Positions 1 to 12,084 are shown, numbered from the stretch's first letter. The stretch is 64,000 nt of DNA from Hysterium pulicare CBS 123377 (GCA_000467715.1 AJFK01000510.1:1-64000), one strand, 5' to 3'. Notes: generated from the letters alone by a model not told the origin. Translations and numbers: made by a program.

Positions 1-157
1 AAATGCTTTTGAGATATATTGGGGATTGCTATTTGTTTACCACTCCCGCAATGTCTTCAGCCTCCCAGTTCATTAGTGGTTGGTAATTATCAAACTCATC
101 TTCCGAATTCGGTTCGTCCGGGTTCATCCCAGTTCACTTCTAGAGTGAACCGACCTT

Positions 158-857
158 TCACTTTCCCGATCCCGATTCATTCTCGATACCCATAACCATT
201 TTGAGATCATTGGTGATCTCCCCCAAGAGCCAAGTCGAAGTAGCATTGATAGCGAAAGCCATGATTTCTTTAGGGTTGTTGAGGAAATCTTCGGCCTTCT
301 CGGGATGCAAAGACTTTATGGATTGAATCAGTTCTTTACTGCTAAGTTCGCTGGATCCATCCTCAACATGCTCTAGAAGATACTTATATTTGGCCAGCAC
401 GTCTCCTAAGCAATTTTTAGTTGTGCTACACAAACATGGTTATGGAATAACGGATTCACTCACCGAGATTGGGTTTGAAAGGCGTCATATGAAGTTCCTC
501 ATCGAGTAGCATCTGAGCCAATTCATTCGCGTCCGCCATGTTTTCCGCGGGCTTTCCCTTTAGTTTCTCACGCTCCTCCGCAGATGTTTGATCTCCGTGT
601 TGCTTCAGATAAATCATGCACTGGCGAACGTAATCAACATCCTCGGCGTCCAAGTTCATTGTCACCCAGCCTTTCCGAATGGCGTAGAACCTTCCCAAAG
701 CTTGGAATTTCTTCTCAAACTCGACATCGAGGGTATTTGAGTGGATGGAGTTAAACGGATAGATGAAGCTGATGTCCTTCAAAGGAGTATCTTGCGCGGT
801 ACCTCCTGCCTTTGAGGTGAATGCTGGGATGGTGACTGAGTCGGCGTGCTCGGCCAT
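158..857 (-). CDS. Small fungal protein of unknown function, 2 exons
   Basis: Model: exons 857-464 and 405-158, giving about 213 residues. The intron (463-406, 58 bp) starts GTGAGT and ends TTAG, and the phase fits (phase 1). I chose the ATG at 857 (MAEHADSV...); an upstream open stretch to 899 has no ATG. The protein is hydrophilic and mixed-charge with no signal peptide or membrane segment. Its second half looks mostly helical, with a short NPKEI segment near residue 180 that also occurs in the next gene (1827-3016). I recognise no domain. The two genes lie head to tail on the same strand, so a distant tandem relationship is possible but weakly supported. The exon model is fairly sure; the function is unknown. 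Confidence 0.6.
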
Positions 858-1826
858 GTTGAAGGTGAGGAGGCTCTGAAATCTAGAGCCGGAAAGCAAG
901 GTCTGAGTCCAGAAGTTGACGAAATCAATGTGTAGATATCTGAAGTTGTTGTTGTTGATAGTGTGGTAGCTCGAAGTGATCGGTCTTGGGTGAACTACTT
1001 ATATATGGGCCATGGCTAAGTGAGCTTTGCAGTGAGTGAAGTGAAGTGAAAGAGGATGGTCAGTGCAGAATGAAAGCTCGAACAAGGGTATGACCTTGTA
1101 TTTACTGAAGTTGCGGCGATTGCTCACCGCTTATGAGACGTACAAAGGTGAAATTTCAAGCTTTCAAAATATCGAAGGGTCACTTCCGCGTCTTGGAGAA
1201 AAGAGCATTTCAGTAAGGAAGAATCCGTAAAAGCCACATGCTGTTGTGCGTCATTAAGCTTGTGGGCACGAAAGGAGGCATCCGTAAGCGGACCGGGGAA
1301 TATTGGAAATCTTTCGAACTTCATTCACGCGACTACATTCTACCGAAAAGAGACCAAGTCCATCATCTATTGTTGATACATTATCATTCAGGGTTCGTAG
1401 GTTGCATAACAAACACTCCGTCTTTATGTGGGCTACGACGGTGAATGAAGGCGCCGAACGGCTTGTGAGTCTTATATGAGGGACCACTGAGCAGAACGAC
1501 GGGCTTTGTTGGGAAGAATTGGGATGGAAACTGAGTCATAGAAGTGGAAATGTAATGAATTGAAGCTAGTGGCTCTTTTACTATCAGCAATGAAGTAGAA
1601 CGATTTTTTGTCGTGTAGTGCACATGGCGTCCGTCGAATATGTTCACTACAACAGTCAGTGATGTCTGTGCCTTGATATTGCAGAGATCTTACCTTCAGC
1701 AGATATATAGGTCTTGCTGGCCCAAGAAAGGAGAGCCTCGTAATTCTTGATACCGATGCTGCCACCTCTGTGGGTATATCAGCCAAGATCAAGGCCGCTG
1801 GCTGTATCATCCATCTTGTCCCTGCT
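858..1826. other. Intergenic stretch between two minus-strand genes
   Basis: This is about 970 bp between the start of the 158-857 gene and the end of the 1827-3016 gene. It holds several overlapping short open frames on both strands and a possible GTAAGA donor near 1692, but no frame joins in phase to the upstream gene. Part is presumably 3' UTR and promoter. I see no convincing gene. Confidence 0.4.
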
Positions 1827-3016
1827 CTATCCCTTCTTTGTCAAAGTGTTTTGATGACTTCCACGAATTGGGATCCCTTGCGCTAGGCTTGCGTCCGCAT
1901 TGCGGCCCCGAAGGTAGGGTGGAAGATAACCACCTTTCTTGGGGGTTGGGACAACTTCGGGCTCCGCAGCTGGAGCTGAAGCTTGCCTTGCAGCTCTGGC
2001 AGCCTCCCGATCTCGCCAAGACAGCTTGTCAGGAGAGTAATGGGATGTTGGAGCCGCGTTGGCCTCGTGAGCATCGGAAAGGGGCACTCTTGGATGTATC
2101 TATTAGGAGTGAGCATATCGATAGTTGATTAACATGCGAGGTAGTTACCTGCGCTTCCAGCGCATCAAAGTGCACCCGCAACTTGATCGTTTGAGGGCAA
2201 GGTGTATCCTATCACGAGTGAGTCCCAAAGTTTACTCGATTTAAGCTCTCAATACAAACCCCAAATGAGATGATATCTTCTAGGTCTTCCGCGCATCTTT
2301 TGTCGTCAGAAATTGTCTAATGAGAGCTCGATTAACACTCGTCCTTCTGCGAATGGTTGACAACTTACTGGATCCAAGATAGATACGAGGTCCAAAGCGG
2401 CATTCGAACACAAGATCCTCGCGAAGTTTCGTAGGATCTCCTTGGGATTAACCATTCCATTTCTCTCTGCAAGTTTGAGGACCTGGTCAATGTACTCTTC
2501 AGTAGCCACCTCATGTTCTGCCAGAAAGGCTTTTCCTAAGGAGATCCATCTTTTGGTCGTAACCACTACGTTAGAAACGAATCAGCTATACTCTTAGCGG
2601 CTATACAACGTACATAATGCCCACTTACTGAGCTGGTCTCTCTCATTTGGAGTGAGGCTACCGTCAGTCTGCACCTGAGTAGAGGCACCGACGCTCTCCG
2701 CTTCATCACTATCAGGTGCTTGTGACTGACGAAGAGCTTCAGCGATGTTTGCTGTAGTCTTAGCAAAACTAGCAGAGGCTTCAGCCATGCTCTCGGTAGC
2801 TTTAGCCATGCTCGCTGTCGCCTCAGCCATGGCTTTGAGAGCCGCGGTCATTTCTTCGGGGGTCTCCGCCATCATTAAGCTCACCTCGGGCTGGTGGTGA
2901 AGGAAGGAGGAGTTTGAGATGGATGAGGTGAATTGGATGATAGAAAGAGCGATGGAGACAAGGTATTTGGAGATGCCGTGAAGCGACGGCAAAAGGTTTA
3001 GCCGTGACTTACTCAT
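1827..3016 (-). CDS. Fungal protein of unknown function with alanine-rich N-terminal repeat, 5 exons
   Basis: Model: exons 3016-2629, 2565-2369, 2316-2260, 2208-2149 and 2099-1827, about 324 residues. The introns are 63, 52, 51 and 49 bp, and every junction keeps phase. Residues about 48-95 are a helical, alanine-rich stretch with repeats of the type MAEATASMAKATESMAEA, which could form a coiled coil. A charged middle (NPKEIL, then a stretch ending LEDIISFG) is followed by CPQTIKLRVHFDALEAQ, then a basic, low-complexity tail with YLPPYLRGR. I know no family for it. A later ATG at residue about 48 (MMAETPEE) is an alternative start. The 3' end could extend if an unseen intron precedes the stop at 1827. 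Confidence 0.55.
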
Positions 3017-3388
3017 ATTAAGCGTCTGTCACAGTGAATTACATACGTGAAAGGAGCGATTGCGGTTTGCACGTGATACTTTTGACCTTTTTGGACATCA
3101 CTACCTAGGGGCAACTCGAGACTGCCGTCAACACCTTAAAATCCAAACGGCATCCAAAGAACTTCATTTCAACAAAAACCCAGCTACAACAAACTTTTAG
3201 TAAGTAGGTTAAATTACCACAACTCTACACATGTTGAGAAAGAGACTAGCTCACAGATACTATAGCAAATATCTCCCCAAGAATTCTTAACCTCATCCTC
3301 CCCTCAACTGAGCAACCACCAAGGAGTACCTTGCCCATTCGCTGGCCCGTCACCTTCAAACTTGACTTTCGGAGGCACGAGCGCAATA
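3017..3388. promoter_or_regulatory. Divergent promoter region
   Basis: This 372 bp stretch lies between two divergently transcribed genes, so it should carry both promoters and 5' UTRs. I see no diagnostic motif. Confidence 0.35.
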
Positions 3389-3874
3389 ATGGAGACTCCG
3401 AAGCATACTTCCAACAAGGTGAAAAGCATACGAGATCATCCGAGCTCGGCATTTGCAGCATTCACTAACAGGCAAAAGCATGGAAAGCTCGAGCAAAAAC
3501 AGCCAGAAGAGTTGCTCACGGATGCCGAACGGGCACTCAACGCCGACCGCGATAATTATCTGAGAGGGTTCGATGAAGAACTGAGGCCGGAGGAGTTCGG
3601 AGCCGTGGAGAGAGAGTTGAAAGATCTTGAACGAAAGCTCTCCGAATCCGAGAGACGACAAAAGGAACTCGAGGATATTGCACAACAATATCGGCAGGAG
3701 ATCGCAGGCATTCGCCAACGTATGGAAGTCACTTCCCAGGAGCTTAGAGATATAGTCCGCCAGAACGAGCTGTTGGCCTCACAGAGGTCCTCGGTCGAGG
3801 CCAGATTGAGGATTCTGCTACAGAATATGGACAATTACTCAGGTACTTCTCCACCTCAGCCTGGGATGCAGTAG
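3389..3874 (+). CDS. Small coiled-coil protein
   Basis: Single exon of about 161 residues starting at the ATG METPKHTSN; the frame is open upstream, but that part has no ATG. Residues about 45-145 are very rich in E, K, R, Q and L with heptad-like spacing (for example LKDLERKLSESERRQKELE), which predicts one long coiled coil. There is no membrane segment or signal peptide. The N-terminus is basic and serine-rich, and a short PPQPG tail follows. It resembles small coiled-coil structural or tethering proteins such as spindle or kinetochore subunits, but the sequence alone does not allow a name. Confidence 0.55.
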   Translation: METPKHTSNKVKSIRDHPSSAFAAFTNRQKHGKLEQKQPEELLTDAERALNADRDNYLRGFDEELRPEEFGAVERELKDLERKLSESERRQKELEDIAQQYRQEIAGIRQRMEVTSQELRDIVRQNELLASQRSSVEARLRILLQNMDNYSGTSPPQPGMQ

Positions 3875-4683
3875 TGTCGGACGACTGAGTGTTTTGCGAT
3901 TTCGGTGGGTCCGTTTGGGTTTCAAAGAAGGTTTCTTATGGCTGAATGGTACAGTAAAAACTGTTTCTGCCGAAGCTTACCACACTAAAGGAAGTGGACT
4001 CTAATGCTCTTGGTTGCAAATAGAGAATAAATAAAGATTACACCAAAAGAATGTCCGATGGTGAGAGTTTAGATTAAAAGCTAAACAGACTGGGCCGAAG
4101 AACCTCAGACCTAAATACATGGAAAAGTTCCTAGTAGCCATATTCCCTAGATTGGAAACTGACTGAGGTATTGACGTTGACCATGGAATTGCGGCAGCAC
4201 TATTGTGCTAGAATGACATCAAGATCACTGCTACCTTGCTCTCAGCCATGCTCACATGCTTCGAAGACACGAGGATCTGGATAGTATCAACTGTCTCTCT
4301 GGACTTACTGATAAGTTTCCATGGTGTAAGTAGCGCATACGCCGCGTCCGGATCGTTCAAAGTATGAATAAATTGTAAGGGAACCGGAGAAGTGTCAAAG
4401 CAGAGCCAAGTGCCTATCGATACCCCATTTTCTATCGCATGTAAATAAAGCGTCGAGAAGTTGTGAAGTTTACCGCAGCCGTACGTATCGTACAGACCAT
4501 GAGGGTTATATATTTGTGGCCGAGGTTCTTCTTCGAAATTGAATCTGTCGTACAATCAGGTGTGAGCGACTCAGTCCTGATGTATTCCGGGAAATCTACA
4601 GGCCTAACGTTTGATGCCGAAAAAGTTGAAAACCCCGGCGGAGAGTGGCCTCATTACACTTTGTAGTCGGAAAATTCTCCGAA
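3875..4683. other. Convergent intergenic region with one doubtful ORF
   Basis: This lies between the 3' end of the coiled-coil gene and the 3' end of the NDUFAF6-type gene, so it is mainly terminator and 3' UTR sequence. An open frame at 4208-4555 (minus, about 115 codons) has no ATG at its head and no in-phase upstream exon that I could find. Its composition is protein-like, so it might be the last exon of a small unrecognised gene. Confidence 0.3.
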
Positions 4684-5903
4684 CTATATCTTGCGGCGAT
4701 TGTAAGACCAGTATGCCTTCCAAGGCAGGCGCCAGTCGGTCGTTCTTAGAGTGGGCGAGAAGATGTCGAAATCAACTTTCTGAAGCCGATCCAGCCACAA
4801 CTGCGTGGCAACAGCTGGCAACAACACACCGAAGGCACGTTCGACATCATTCAGCTGTGTCTCAGACCCGGCATTGAGTTGTTGAGGGCTATACCGATGC
4901 TCCTCGTCATTTTGGTACTCAAAGTCGTGTCCCATTTGCCCATCGGAATGGAGGTTAGCGAGCATCTCTCGAGCCGTAATGAGGTGGTCGTTTGCACGCG
5001 TAGCAACTGCAAAGACTGCATCTCGCAATCCTGGTGCTGCCGATCCCTGTCGGAAGATGTCCTCTTCCTTGAGGTTTGCGTCGGTCATGGCGTCCAAAGG
5101 AAGGAGAATAGCGCCCTGCTGACCTCCACCGATGGCAGATCGAATGGCAGAATTACTGGAGCCTTGTGTTGGGGGTGGAGGAAATGCGACGAGCGGTACA
5201 CCTCGTAGGACAGTAGCTATACCGGTCGCCTTGCCAATGTGCGAAGCTAGGTGGTCTGCAGTGACCGAAGCCAGTGGCAACGCCGATAGGGTCAAATATA
5301 ATAGCGTTGAGTATGTGTTCTCGGCATAGCTCTCTAAAGCTGAAAGATTGGGATATGGCGGATTATTGAGGTACTGCTCTCGCGTATTGATGATTCGTAG
5401 GAACCAGTTTTTGCTGAGTCTCGCATGACCATCAGTCCGAGATTGTAGGTCTTCGGCAGCTTTAGCAAGTAAGATAGCCACCGGTTCCTTTGGAGGAGAA
5501 CCAGATAGTGCTTTCGATACAGTATCACGCCAGAATTGCATGCGCATCATGCCAATCGTCGGGGCGCTCGTGGTGTCAGCTATTTGAGCTACGTCGATGT
5601 TGAACGCCCGAATTGCAAGATAGGCGTCCCGTGAAGATGGCGGAATGAAGGTTTGAAGTGTAAAAGAAGGCGAGTCGAATCTCCTGTGGATCTGTGTGAG
5701 CCCCTGACCATTGCGAATATTGGTAGCTTAAGAAATTACCTGACAAGATTCGAGCAGTATACTCTTGCAGACTGAACTTCAGCCACTGATGGTCGGGCAG
5801 CATTGAGGCCACTCGAAGTTGAGTAGAGTCGGGAGCCGCATGCTGGCCTGACTGTGACAATTCTTTGCCATCTATACGAGCTGGAGACTCTTGAACAGCT
5901 CAT
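4684..5903 (-). CDS. Mitochondrial complex I assembly factor, NDUFAF6 type (squalene/phytoene synthase fold)
   Basis: Exons 5903-5740 and 5683-4684, with a 56 bp intron in phase 2, give 387 residues. The N-terminus MSCSRVSSSYRWQR...RLYSTSS is a typical mitochondrial presequence. The body matches the NDUFAF6 family throughout: DAYLAIRAFNIDVAQI, TIGMMRMQFWRD, YAENTYSTLLYLTL, SHIGKATGIATVLRG, LPLDAMTDANL and the C-terminal VDFDIFSP block. Members share the fold of isoprenoid synthases but lack full catalytic Asp motifs. The animal protein is needed for complex I assembly in the matrix. The gene is divergent from RAD5 across 312 bp. The start is supported because only this frame carries the presequence and joins in phase. 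Confidence 0.9.
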
Positions 5904-6215
5904 TGGAGATTGGAGAAAACGAAAATGTTATTATGTATGTCAAACTTCCATTTCTGGCGATTGAAACATTCCAACTAAACGAATGAAAGGAATCAGTTCA
6001 TCGGTAAAAGTGTGTATGATACATTGAACTGACAAGAGCTTCGTTGCGTTGAGAAGGTCAATATATGGCGAGAGGGTTGAAAGATGAAAGGTTCCCAGTG
6101 ATGACGCCGGTCAAGCCTCGGCTCGTGCTTCCGCGTTTAAGTGGGACGCGTCTTTCCCTACACCATAATTTTCCTTTCATTGTTTCCCACCCATGCCACA
6201 TCAGCCTTCTTGATT
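5904..6215. promoter_or_regulatory. Divergent promoter of NDUFAF6-type gene and RAD5
   Basis: 312 bp between two start codons on opposite strands. It contains a single ACGCGT (MCB-like) hexamer listed separately. Nothing else stands out. Confidence 0.4.
6146..6151. promoter_or_regulatory. MCB-like hexamer ACGCGT upstream of RAD5
   Basis: The palindrome ACGCGT lies 65 bp before the RAD5 start codon. In yeasts this is the core MluI cell-cycle box bound by MBF, which drives G1/S genes including many DNA repair genes. One hexamer may be chance; its position is only suggestive. Confidence 0.3.
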
Positions 6216-9200
6216 ATGAACTCTACGGATCTTGAGGAAAGGCCTTTCAAAAAGAGGCGTTTCTTCGTTGACGACTCTCCCATTGCTCAACGACCAGTTC
6301 ACCATGAATCATCATTCCCAGACCAGACTGTCGCGTTGGCAGACCCAAAATCTGATACAATCGATTTAACATCAGACGCAGAGGAGAGCAGCATCGTAGG
6401 AGACTATGATGGGTTCGACAAAGAACTCTTCGAAAGTGTCGTCGGAGAAAGCGTGCCTTCATCCGTTCTCAAGAAGATCAGAGATATAAGCGGCAATGAC
6501 GTCCAACGTGGTGAGTACTCATACTCAGAGTGTTACAGCTTTGGCTAATAAGATCCATGTCAAGCAATCAACATGTATCTTGATGGGTCTTGGAACTCCG
6601 CGCCGTTACCACCAGCTCCCGAGCCACCACCGCTACTAAAGGGCAGAAGCTCCTCAGGAAGCAAAGCGACCACTGGGACCACAGTTGAGTCTTTCAGAAT
6701 AGACCACAAAATATCTAATGCCTCTCCTACCAATTCTTCCTCGCCAACTCCTCCAATGACATTCACGCCTACGAAGAGATATATCGGTGCTTTCGGAGTA
6801 GCTGGATGGGCTACCAAAAGTGGAACTGGCCATATTAAACATGAAGAGAAAGTGGGCATCGAGCGTGCCAAGATCCAGCCCCCGACTACAAAACCAGGAA
6901 GAGGGGGCAAGGCCCGGAATGTCATGAACAAGAAACAAGACATTGTGGTCAGATTCACTAATCAGAAGGGTGAAGAGGTGGGCCGACTTGAGAATGAGTC
7001 TGCAGCCTGGATATCTACCCTTATGGACCAGAAAGTTTGCACATTCGAAGGCTCATGTGTCTTTGCGCCTGAGAGACTGCGGACGAACGAGACCATATAC
7101 CTTCAACTTCGATGCTATTTTCTTAAGGGAGCGTTTGCGAAAACGAATTTTGCCAAAGCTGATAATAATCGTGAGACCGGACTTTTTGAAGCAAAAGAAA
7201 GTCAGGATGAACGAGCATTGAGACTCCGCCAGGTCGCACTAGTAAAGTTGTTCCAGGAAATCAACTTGCATCCATCCCGTGTCAATGCAACTACCGAAAA
7301 GCATAAGCGCGAGGGTCTCCTGCAAGCTGCAGAAGTTGCAGAACAATATGAGCAGAAGAGTGGAACCAAGAAACAGGAACCTGAGGAACATGCCGGTTCC
7401 TCTCCGCCATCTGATGAGGCAGAGGACGGGCAAGAGCTGGAGCAGGATCAACTTGATTCCCTTTACAAGAAGGCTCAGTCGTTCGACTTCAACACTCCCG
7501 AACTGGATCCATCATCTACCTTTACGATGGACCTCCGTAAATACCAAAAGCAGGCCTTGCACTGGATGGTGGGGAAAGAAAAGGACGAAAAGGCAGACCA
7601 TAAAGAAATGTCCATGCATCCACTGTGGGAAGAGTACCGATGGCCTATCAAAGATGTTGACAACAACGACTTGCCTACCGTTATTGACCAACCAGATTTC
7701 TACGTTAATCCGTACTCTGGAGAGCTTTCTTTGGAATTCCCAGTACAAGATCAACATTGTTTAGGGGGAATCCTTGCCGATGAGATGGGACTCGGAAAGA
7801 CTATTGAGTTGCTCAGTTTGATGCATTCTCACAAGTCCGAAACAGCGACCTCTTTATCGGGGGGTTCTACTTCTGTCAACAACCTGCCAAGGCTACCGAA
7901 GAACTCTGCATCTATCGAACGCGCACCATGCACGACCCTTGTTGTTGCTCCAATGTCATTGCTTGCACAGTGGCAAAGCGAGGCCGAGAAAGCTTCAGAA
8001 GCTGGGTCCATGAAAGTCATGGTCTACTACGGCTCAGAAAAAACTGCCAACTTACAGAACCTCTGCTGCGAAGCAAATGCCGCGAACGCGCCAAACTTAA
8101 TAATTACCAGTTACGGGGTGATTTTGTCCGAATTTAATCAAGTTGCCTCTATGGGCGGTAATCGTGGTTCTCATGGCGGCTTGTTCTCGGTGGAGTACTT
8201 CCGTGTCATCCTAGACGAGGCTCATTTTATCAAGAACAGGCAATCGAAGACCGCCAAAGCATGCTACGAGATTAATGCGAGGCATCGATGGGTCCTTACG
8301 GGTACGCCCATCGTCAACCGTCTAGAGGATCTTTTCAGTCTCGTTCGCTTCTTGAGGGTCGAGCCTTGGAGCAACTTTTCTTTCTGGAAGACATTCATTA
8401 CCGTTCCTTTCGAGTCTAAGGACTTTATTCGAGCCTTAGATGTAGTACAAACAGTACTAGAGCCACTCGTTCTCCGCCGAACTAAAGACATGAAAACGCC
8501 TGAAGGTGAAGCCTTAGTACCTCTGCCGCCTCGAACCATAGATATCGAACGAATCGAGCTCTCGCAAGATGAACGAGACGTCTACGACTATATCTTCCTC
8601 CGAGCAAAACGTGTCTTCAATGCCAATGCTGAAGCTGGCACACTATTGAAATCCTACACGACCATCTTCGCCCAAATTCTTCGTCTCCGCCAATCGTGCT
8701 GCCACCCAATCCTGACGCGCAAGCAAAACATCGTCGCAGATGAAGAAGATGCAGCTACAGCCTCTGACCTTGCAAACGGTCTAGCAGATGATATGGACTT
8801 GCAAGTTCTCATCGATCGCTTCACATCCGACGAGAGCGATCAAGACGCTAACAAATACGGAGCTCACGTACTTCGGCAAATTCAGGAAGAAGCGGATAGC
8901 GAATGTCCAATCTGCTCCGAAGAACCGATGATCGATCAAGCTGTAACGGGATGCTGGCATAGTGCATGCAAGCAATGCCTACTAGACTACATAACCCACC
9001 AGCGAGATAAAGGCCAGATTCCGCGTTGCTTTAATTGTCGTGAGCCGATCAACGCTCGCGACGTCTTCGAAGTTGTCCGTCACGACGACATTCCAGACCC
9101 TGACGACCCAAATAAAGACTTGTATCGTAGTGGCAACACCACTCCCAATGGCACCCCCCGCGTCTCCCTACGTCGCATTGGCACCTCTGGATCCGCGAAA

Positions 9201-9769
9201 ACACAAGCACTCCTGACCCATTTAAAATCCCTAAGAAGAAACGATCCATCCACGAAATCCGTCGTCTTCAGCCAATTCACCTCTTTCCTGGACCTCATCG
9301 AGCCCGCTCTAACCCGAGACCGAATCCCCTTCCTCCGTTTTGACGGCACCATATCACAAAAGAATCGAGCAGCCATATTAACCGAGTTCGCGAACGCCAA
9401 GAAAGGCTACGTCCTCTTGCTCAGCTTGCGAGCTGGTGGCGTTGGCCTGAACTTGACGTGTGCGAAGAGAGTCTTCATGATGGATCCGTGGTGGAGTTTT
9501 GCGGTCGAGGCGCAGGCGATTGATCGAGTGCATAGGATGGGGCAGGAGCATGAAGTTAAAGTGACGAGGTTTGTGGTGGACGGAAGTATTGAGGAGAAGA
9601 TGCTTAGGATTCAGGAGAGGAAGAAGTTTATGTGAGTTCCTTCAATCCTTAACCTTGAACTGTGAACTCAGAGCTAATGATACACGACAGTGCAACGTCC
9701 CTTGGCATGATGAGCGATGAAGAAAAACGCGTCCAGCGTATCGAGGATATTAAAGAACTTCTTAGCTAA
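6216..9769 (+). CDS. RAD5: DNA repair helicase and ubiquitin ligase Rad5
   Basis: Exons 6216-6510, 6565-9631 and 9691-9769, in phase, give 1146 residues. Domains in order: HIRAN around residues 165-290 (YIGAFGVAGWATKSG ... LQLRCYFLKGAF), SNF2 ATPase with Walker A DEMGLGKT (about 504) and DEAH (about 648), a C3HC4 RING inserted between the helicase lobes (CPICSEEP ... CFNCREPI, about 878-925) and helicase lobe 2 ending RVHRMGQ (about 1086). This architecture is diagnostic of Rad5/HLTF, which polyubiquitinates PCNA with Ubc13-Mms2 and remodels stalled forks in the nucleus. The N-terminal FKKRRFF motif could be a nuclear signal or Rev1-binding site. The last exon (ATSLGMMSDEEKR...) matches the Rad5 C-terminus and confirms the final intron. 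Confidence 0.97.
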
Positions 9770-10274
9770 TAGCCTCATGGCCGTATTTACTTTACTTCTC
9801 TGTACTTACTAGCTGGCAGGTTTGATTTTGAGCATCAACATGGCATCGCATACGGCTATTGGCGTTTATTACGAGTATCTTGCGCTACAGGATTTGAACG
9901 ATGTTTGAGCATGTTTTGTCCAGTATGAAAACATGGTCGAGTGTACTTTGTATTATACTAAAAGAGGCGTGGAGATGAAGGTGGGAAACGAGCTTCTGTA
10001 TCATGATTTTGAGTTCATTAAAGAGAATATGCTTGCGTAACGTAGTGGAATAATCAAGTCTCCAGCATCAAGTATGATTCTCTCTAGCTCTAAATCTCAT
10101 TACAGAAATCGCTTAGCGGTGAATTTATAAGTACAATACATACAGTTGCTGGATCCTCTATCCAGATATCTAATGTAGTTCTTGGACCCTAAGTAGTCAT
10201 AATGCCCTGTCCCAATATATTACATTTCCTCTCTGCCAAAATCATCCAAACACCTCTGAAAGCTCACCTCTTCA
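9770..10274. other. Convergent intergenic region
   Basis: About 500 bp between the 3' ends of RAD5 and the MAS2-type gene. It is moderately AT-rich and has no convincing ORF or RNA gene; presumably 3' UTRs and terminators. Confidence 0.4.
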
Positions 10275-12084
10275 TTATCTCCTTCCTAAGCCCCACCGAC
10301 TGATCCTTTGCTGAATCTCATCCCACTTAAACTCTCTCCTCTTCAACCCCTCCATTTCTCCTTCTTGAAGCACCACCGTCGGCGCCCCGCTGCCTCCTCC
10401 CCGATTCCTAACCTCTCCGCCGAAAACATTCCGGGCAACTCTTCTCAAGTCTTGCACCGTCACTTCCTCAATCTTTTTACACATCTCTTTAACGCCTACT
10501 TTACGTCCATGCACCTGGACCTGTCTCCCTAGATCCTCAAGCTCCACCATTCTAGATTCAAGATTCATGAGGAGAGAAGAGCGGAGTTGGTTCTTGGCAC
10601 GCTGGACTTCCAAGTCCTTGAGAGAAGCGTATCCGGTTTCTTGGCTGAGGGCGTTGAGTTCCCGACACATGACCTCAAGCATTTGCGCGACTTGGCTGGG
10701 AGCGCAAGATGCTGCGATACCGAAAAGTCCGCTGTCGGTGTAGCTGTGATTGAATGCTATACAACTCTCTACCCACCCATGCTGGTTCAGAACATTGGTA
10801 TAGAGACGTGAATACATTCCCTTCCCTGGCCCGCCGGCGCTGAAGGAGCCCCCGCCTCCTAGCAAAGTCTGCAAAGTTGCGAGCGCATAGATGTCTGGGG
10901 ATGAGATGGGGAGCGCTTCGAAGGCGAGGTGGATATGGGAGAGTCTCGGGAGGGCTGGATTCAGAGGTGGGGCTATTGGTGGGAGGGTCAAGAAGCCGCC
11001 AGTGTAGTGGGAAGGTGCTGTTAGGTCGAGCGGTGACATGTGAGACGGGTCGAAGGAGGTGTTGATGGAGGCATTAGAGGTGGCTGAGGTCGAGAGGTTT
11101 TTGAAAAATGGGATCTTATTAAGGAGGCGGGACGGCTCTTGGGGTGGAGTGCCAGAAGGCGTATACTGTGGAATTGGGGTGTCTGGAGTTTGAGGCAGTG
11201 ATGTCTGGATAGTGTTCTCTTCTCCTAGGCCGATGAGCGATGGCCCTTCTCCTTTCTTCATGTCTCCGAAATATTGTTCTGCCAAATTAACTGCCTCAGC
11301 ATGACCGACTCCGGCGAAGGCAACAACCATTCTCTCTGGCTTGTAGAACTCTTTCCTGTATGCGTCCACAACCGATCTGTCGATCTCAGCCAGCCTTTCT
11401 TTAGGGCATAGTAATGGATTGCCTAAAGTGTTGTCCTTGTATGCGGCCATGTGCACTAGCTCTGGTAGGATCAGCTCCGGTTTCGACCAGATCTCGCCAA
11501 TCTCGTAGTCTGCAGTCTCTAGCTGTTGCATCACCTCCTCCTCTGTGATGAGTGGATCCCGTATTGATTCGGCGAGGAGGGCGACTGTGGTGGGAACGGC
11601 AGAATTGAAGGTAGCGGACTGGTACATCAAGGATTCCCTCGAAGAAGCACACTGTATGTTCCCGCCTAATGATTCCAGCGATTCTATCATCTCATCTACG
11701 GTCTTGGACTTCGTTGACTTGAATGCCAATCGATCTATGATATGGCTGACTCCGCGCAATGCATCGTTCTCATATCTCGAGCCGGCATCGACGTAGACTC
11801 CGATTCCTGAGAAATGGCCGGGCAGGGCCTCCGTTGCAACGCGGATGCCATTAGGGAGGGCAGTGATCTGATCGAGTTCTACGGGGTCCTATGCGGATAA
11901 TTTGCATTAGAATAAGGAGCCGCAGTGGTGGGACTGATGTGATCTAGAAGAGACAAATTACCTTCTCCTCGGCCTGTACCGTAGCATACTGCCTGCTTTT
12001 GGAAAATGCTACTTGGCTTCTGAGCAAAGGAGCGGACTGAGGCAGCCTTCGCGACAAGCCCCGTACAGTATTCGGCCTCAACAT
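10275..12084 (-). CDS. MAS2: Mitochondrial processing peptidase, alpha subunit
   Basis: Exons 12084-11962 and 11888-10275 (73 bp intron, phase 0) give 578 residues. The N-terminus MLRPNTVRGLSRRLPQ...SRQYATV is a matrix-targeting presequence. The M16 peptidase fold is clear: LPNGIRVATE, then GVYVDAGSRYEN and HIIDRLAFKST, where the beta-subunit HxxEH zinc site is lost, as expected for alpha. The flexible glycine-rich substrate loop GGGGSFSAGGPGKGMYSRLY is intact. Alpha and beta MPP together remove presequences from imported proteins in the matrix. A proline/serine/threonine-rich insert at about residues 225-320 separates the two halves. It is divergent from the Dma1-type gene. Confidence 0.96.

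Noticed and set aside
1384-1810. Possible further exons of the 1827-3016 gene, including a protein-like frame around GIKNYEALLSWASKT
   Set aside because: No donor in the preceding exon gives the needed phase with a good acceptor, while the model ending at 1827 closes without them.
4208-4555. 115-codon minus-strand frame
   Set aside because: No ATG at its head and no in-phase upstream exon; kept only as a note inside the intergenic entry.
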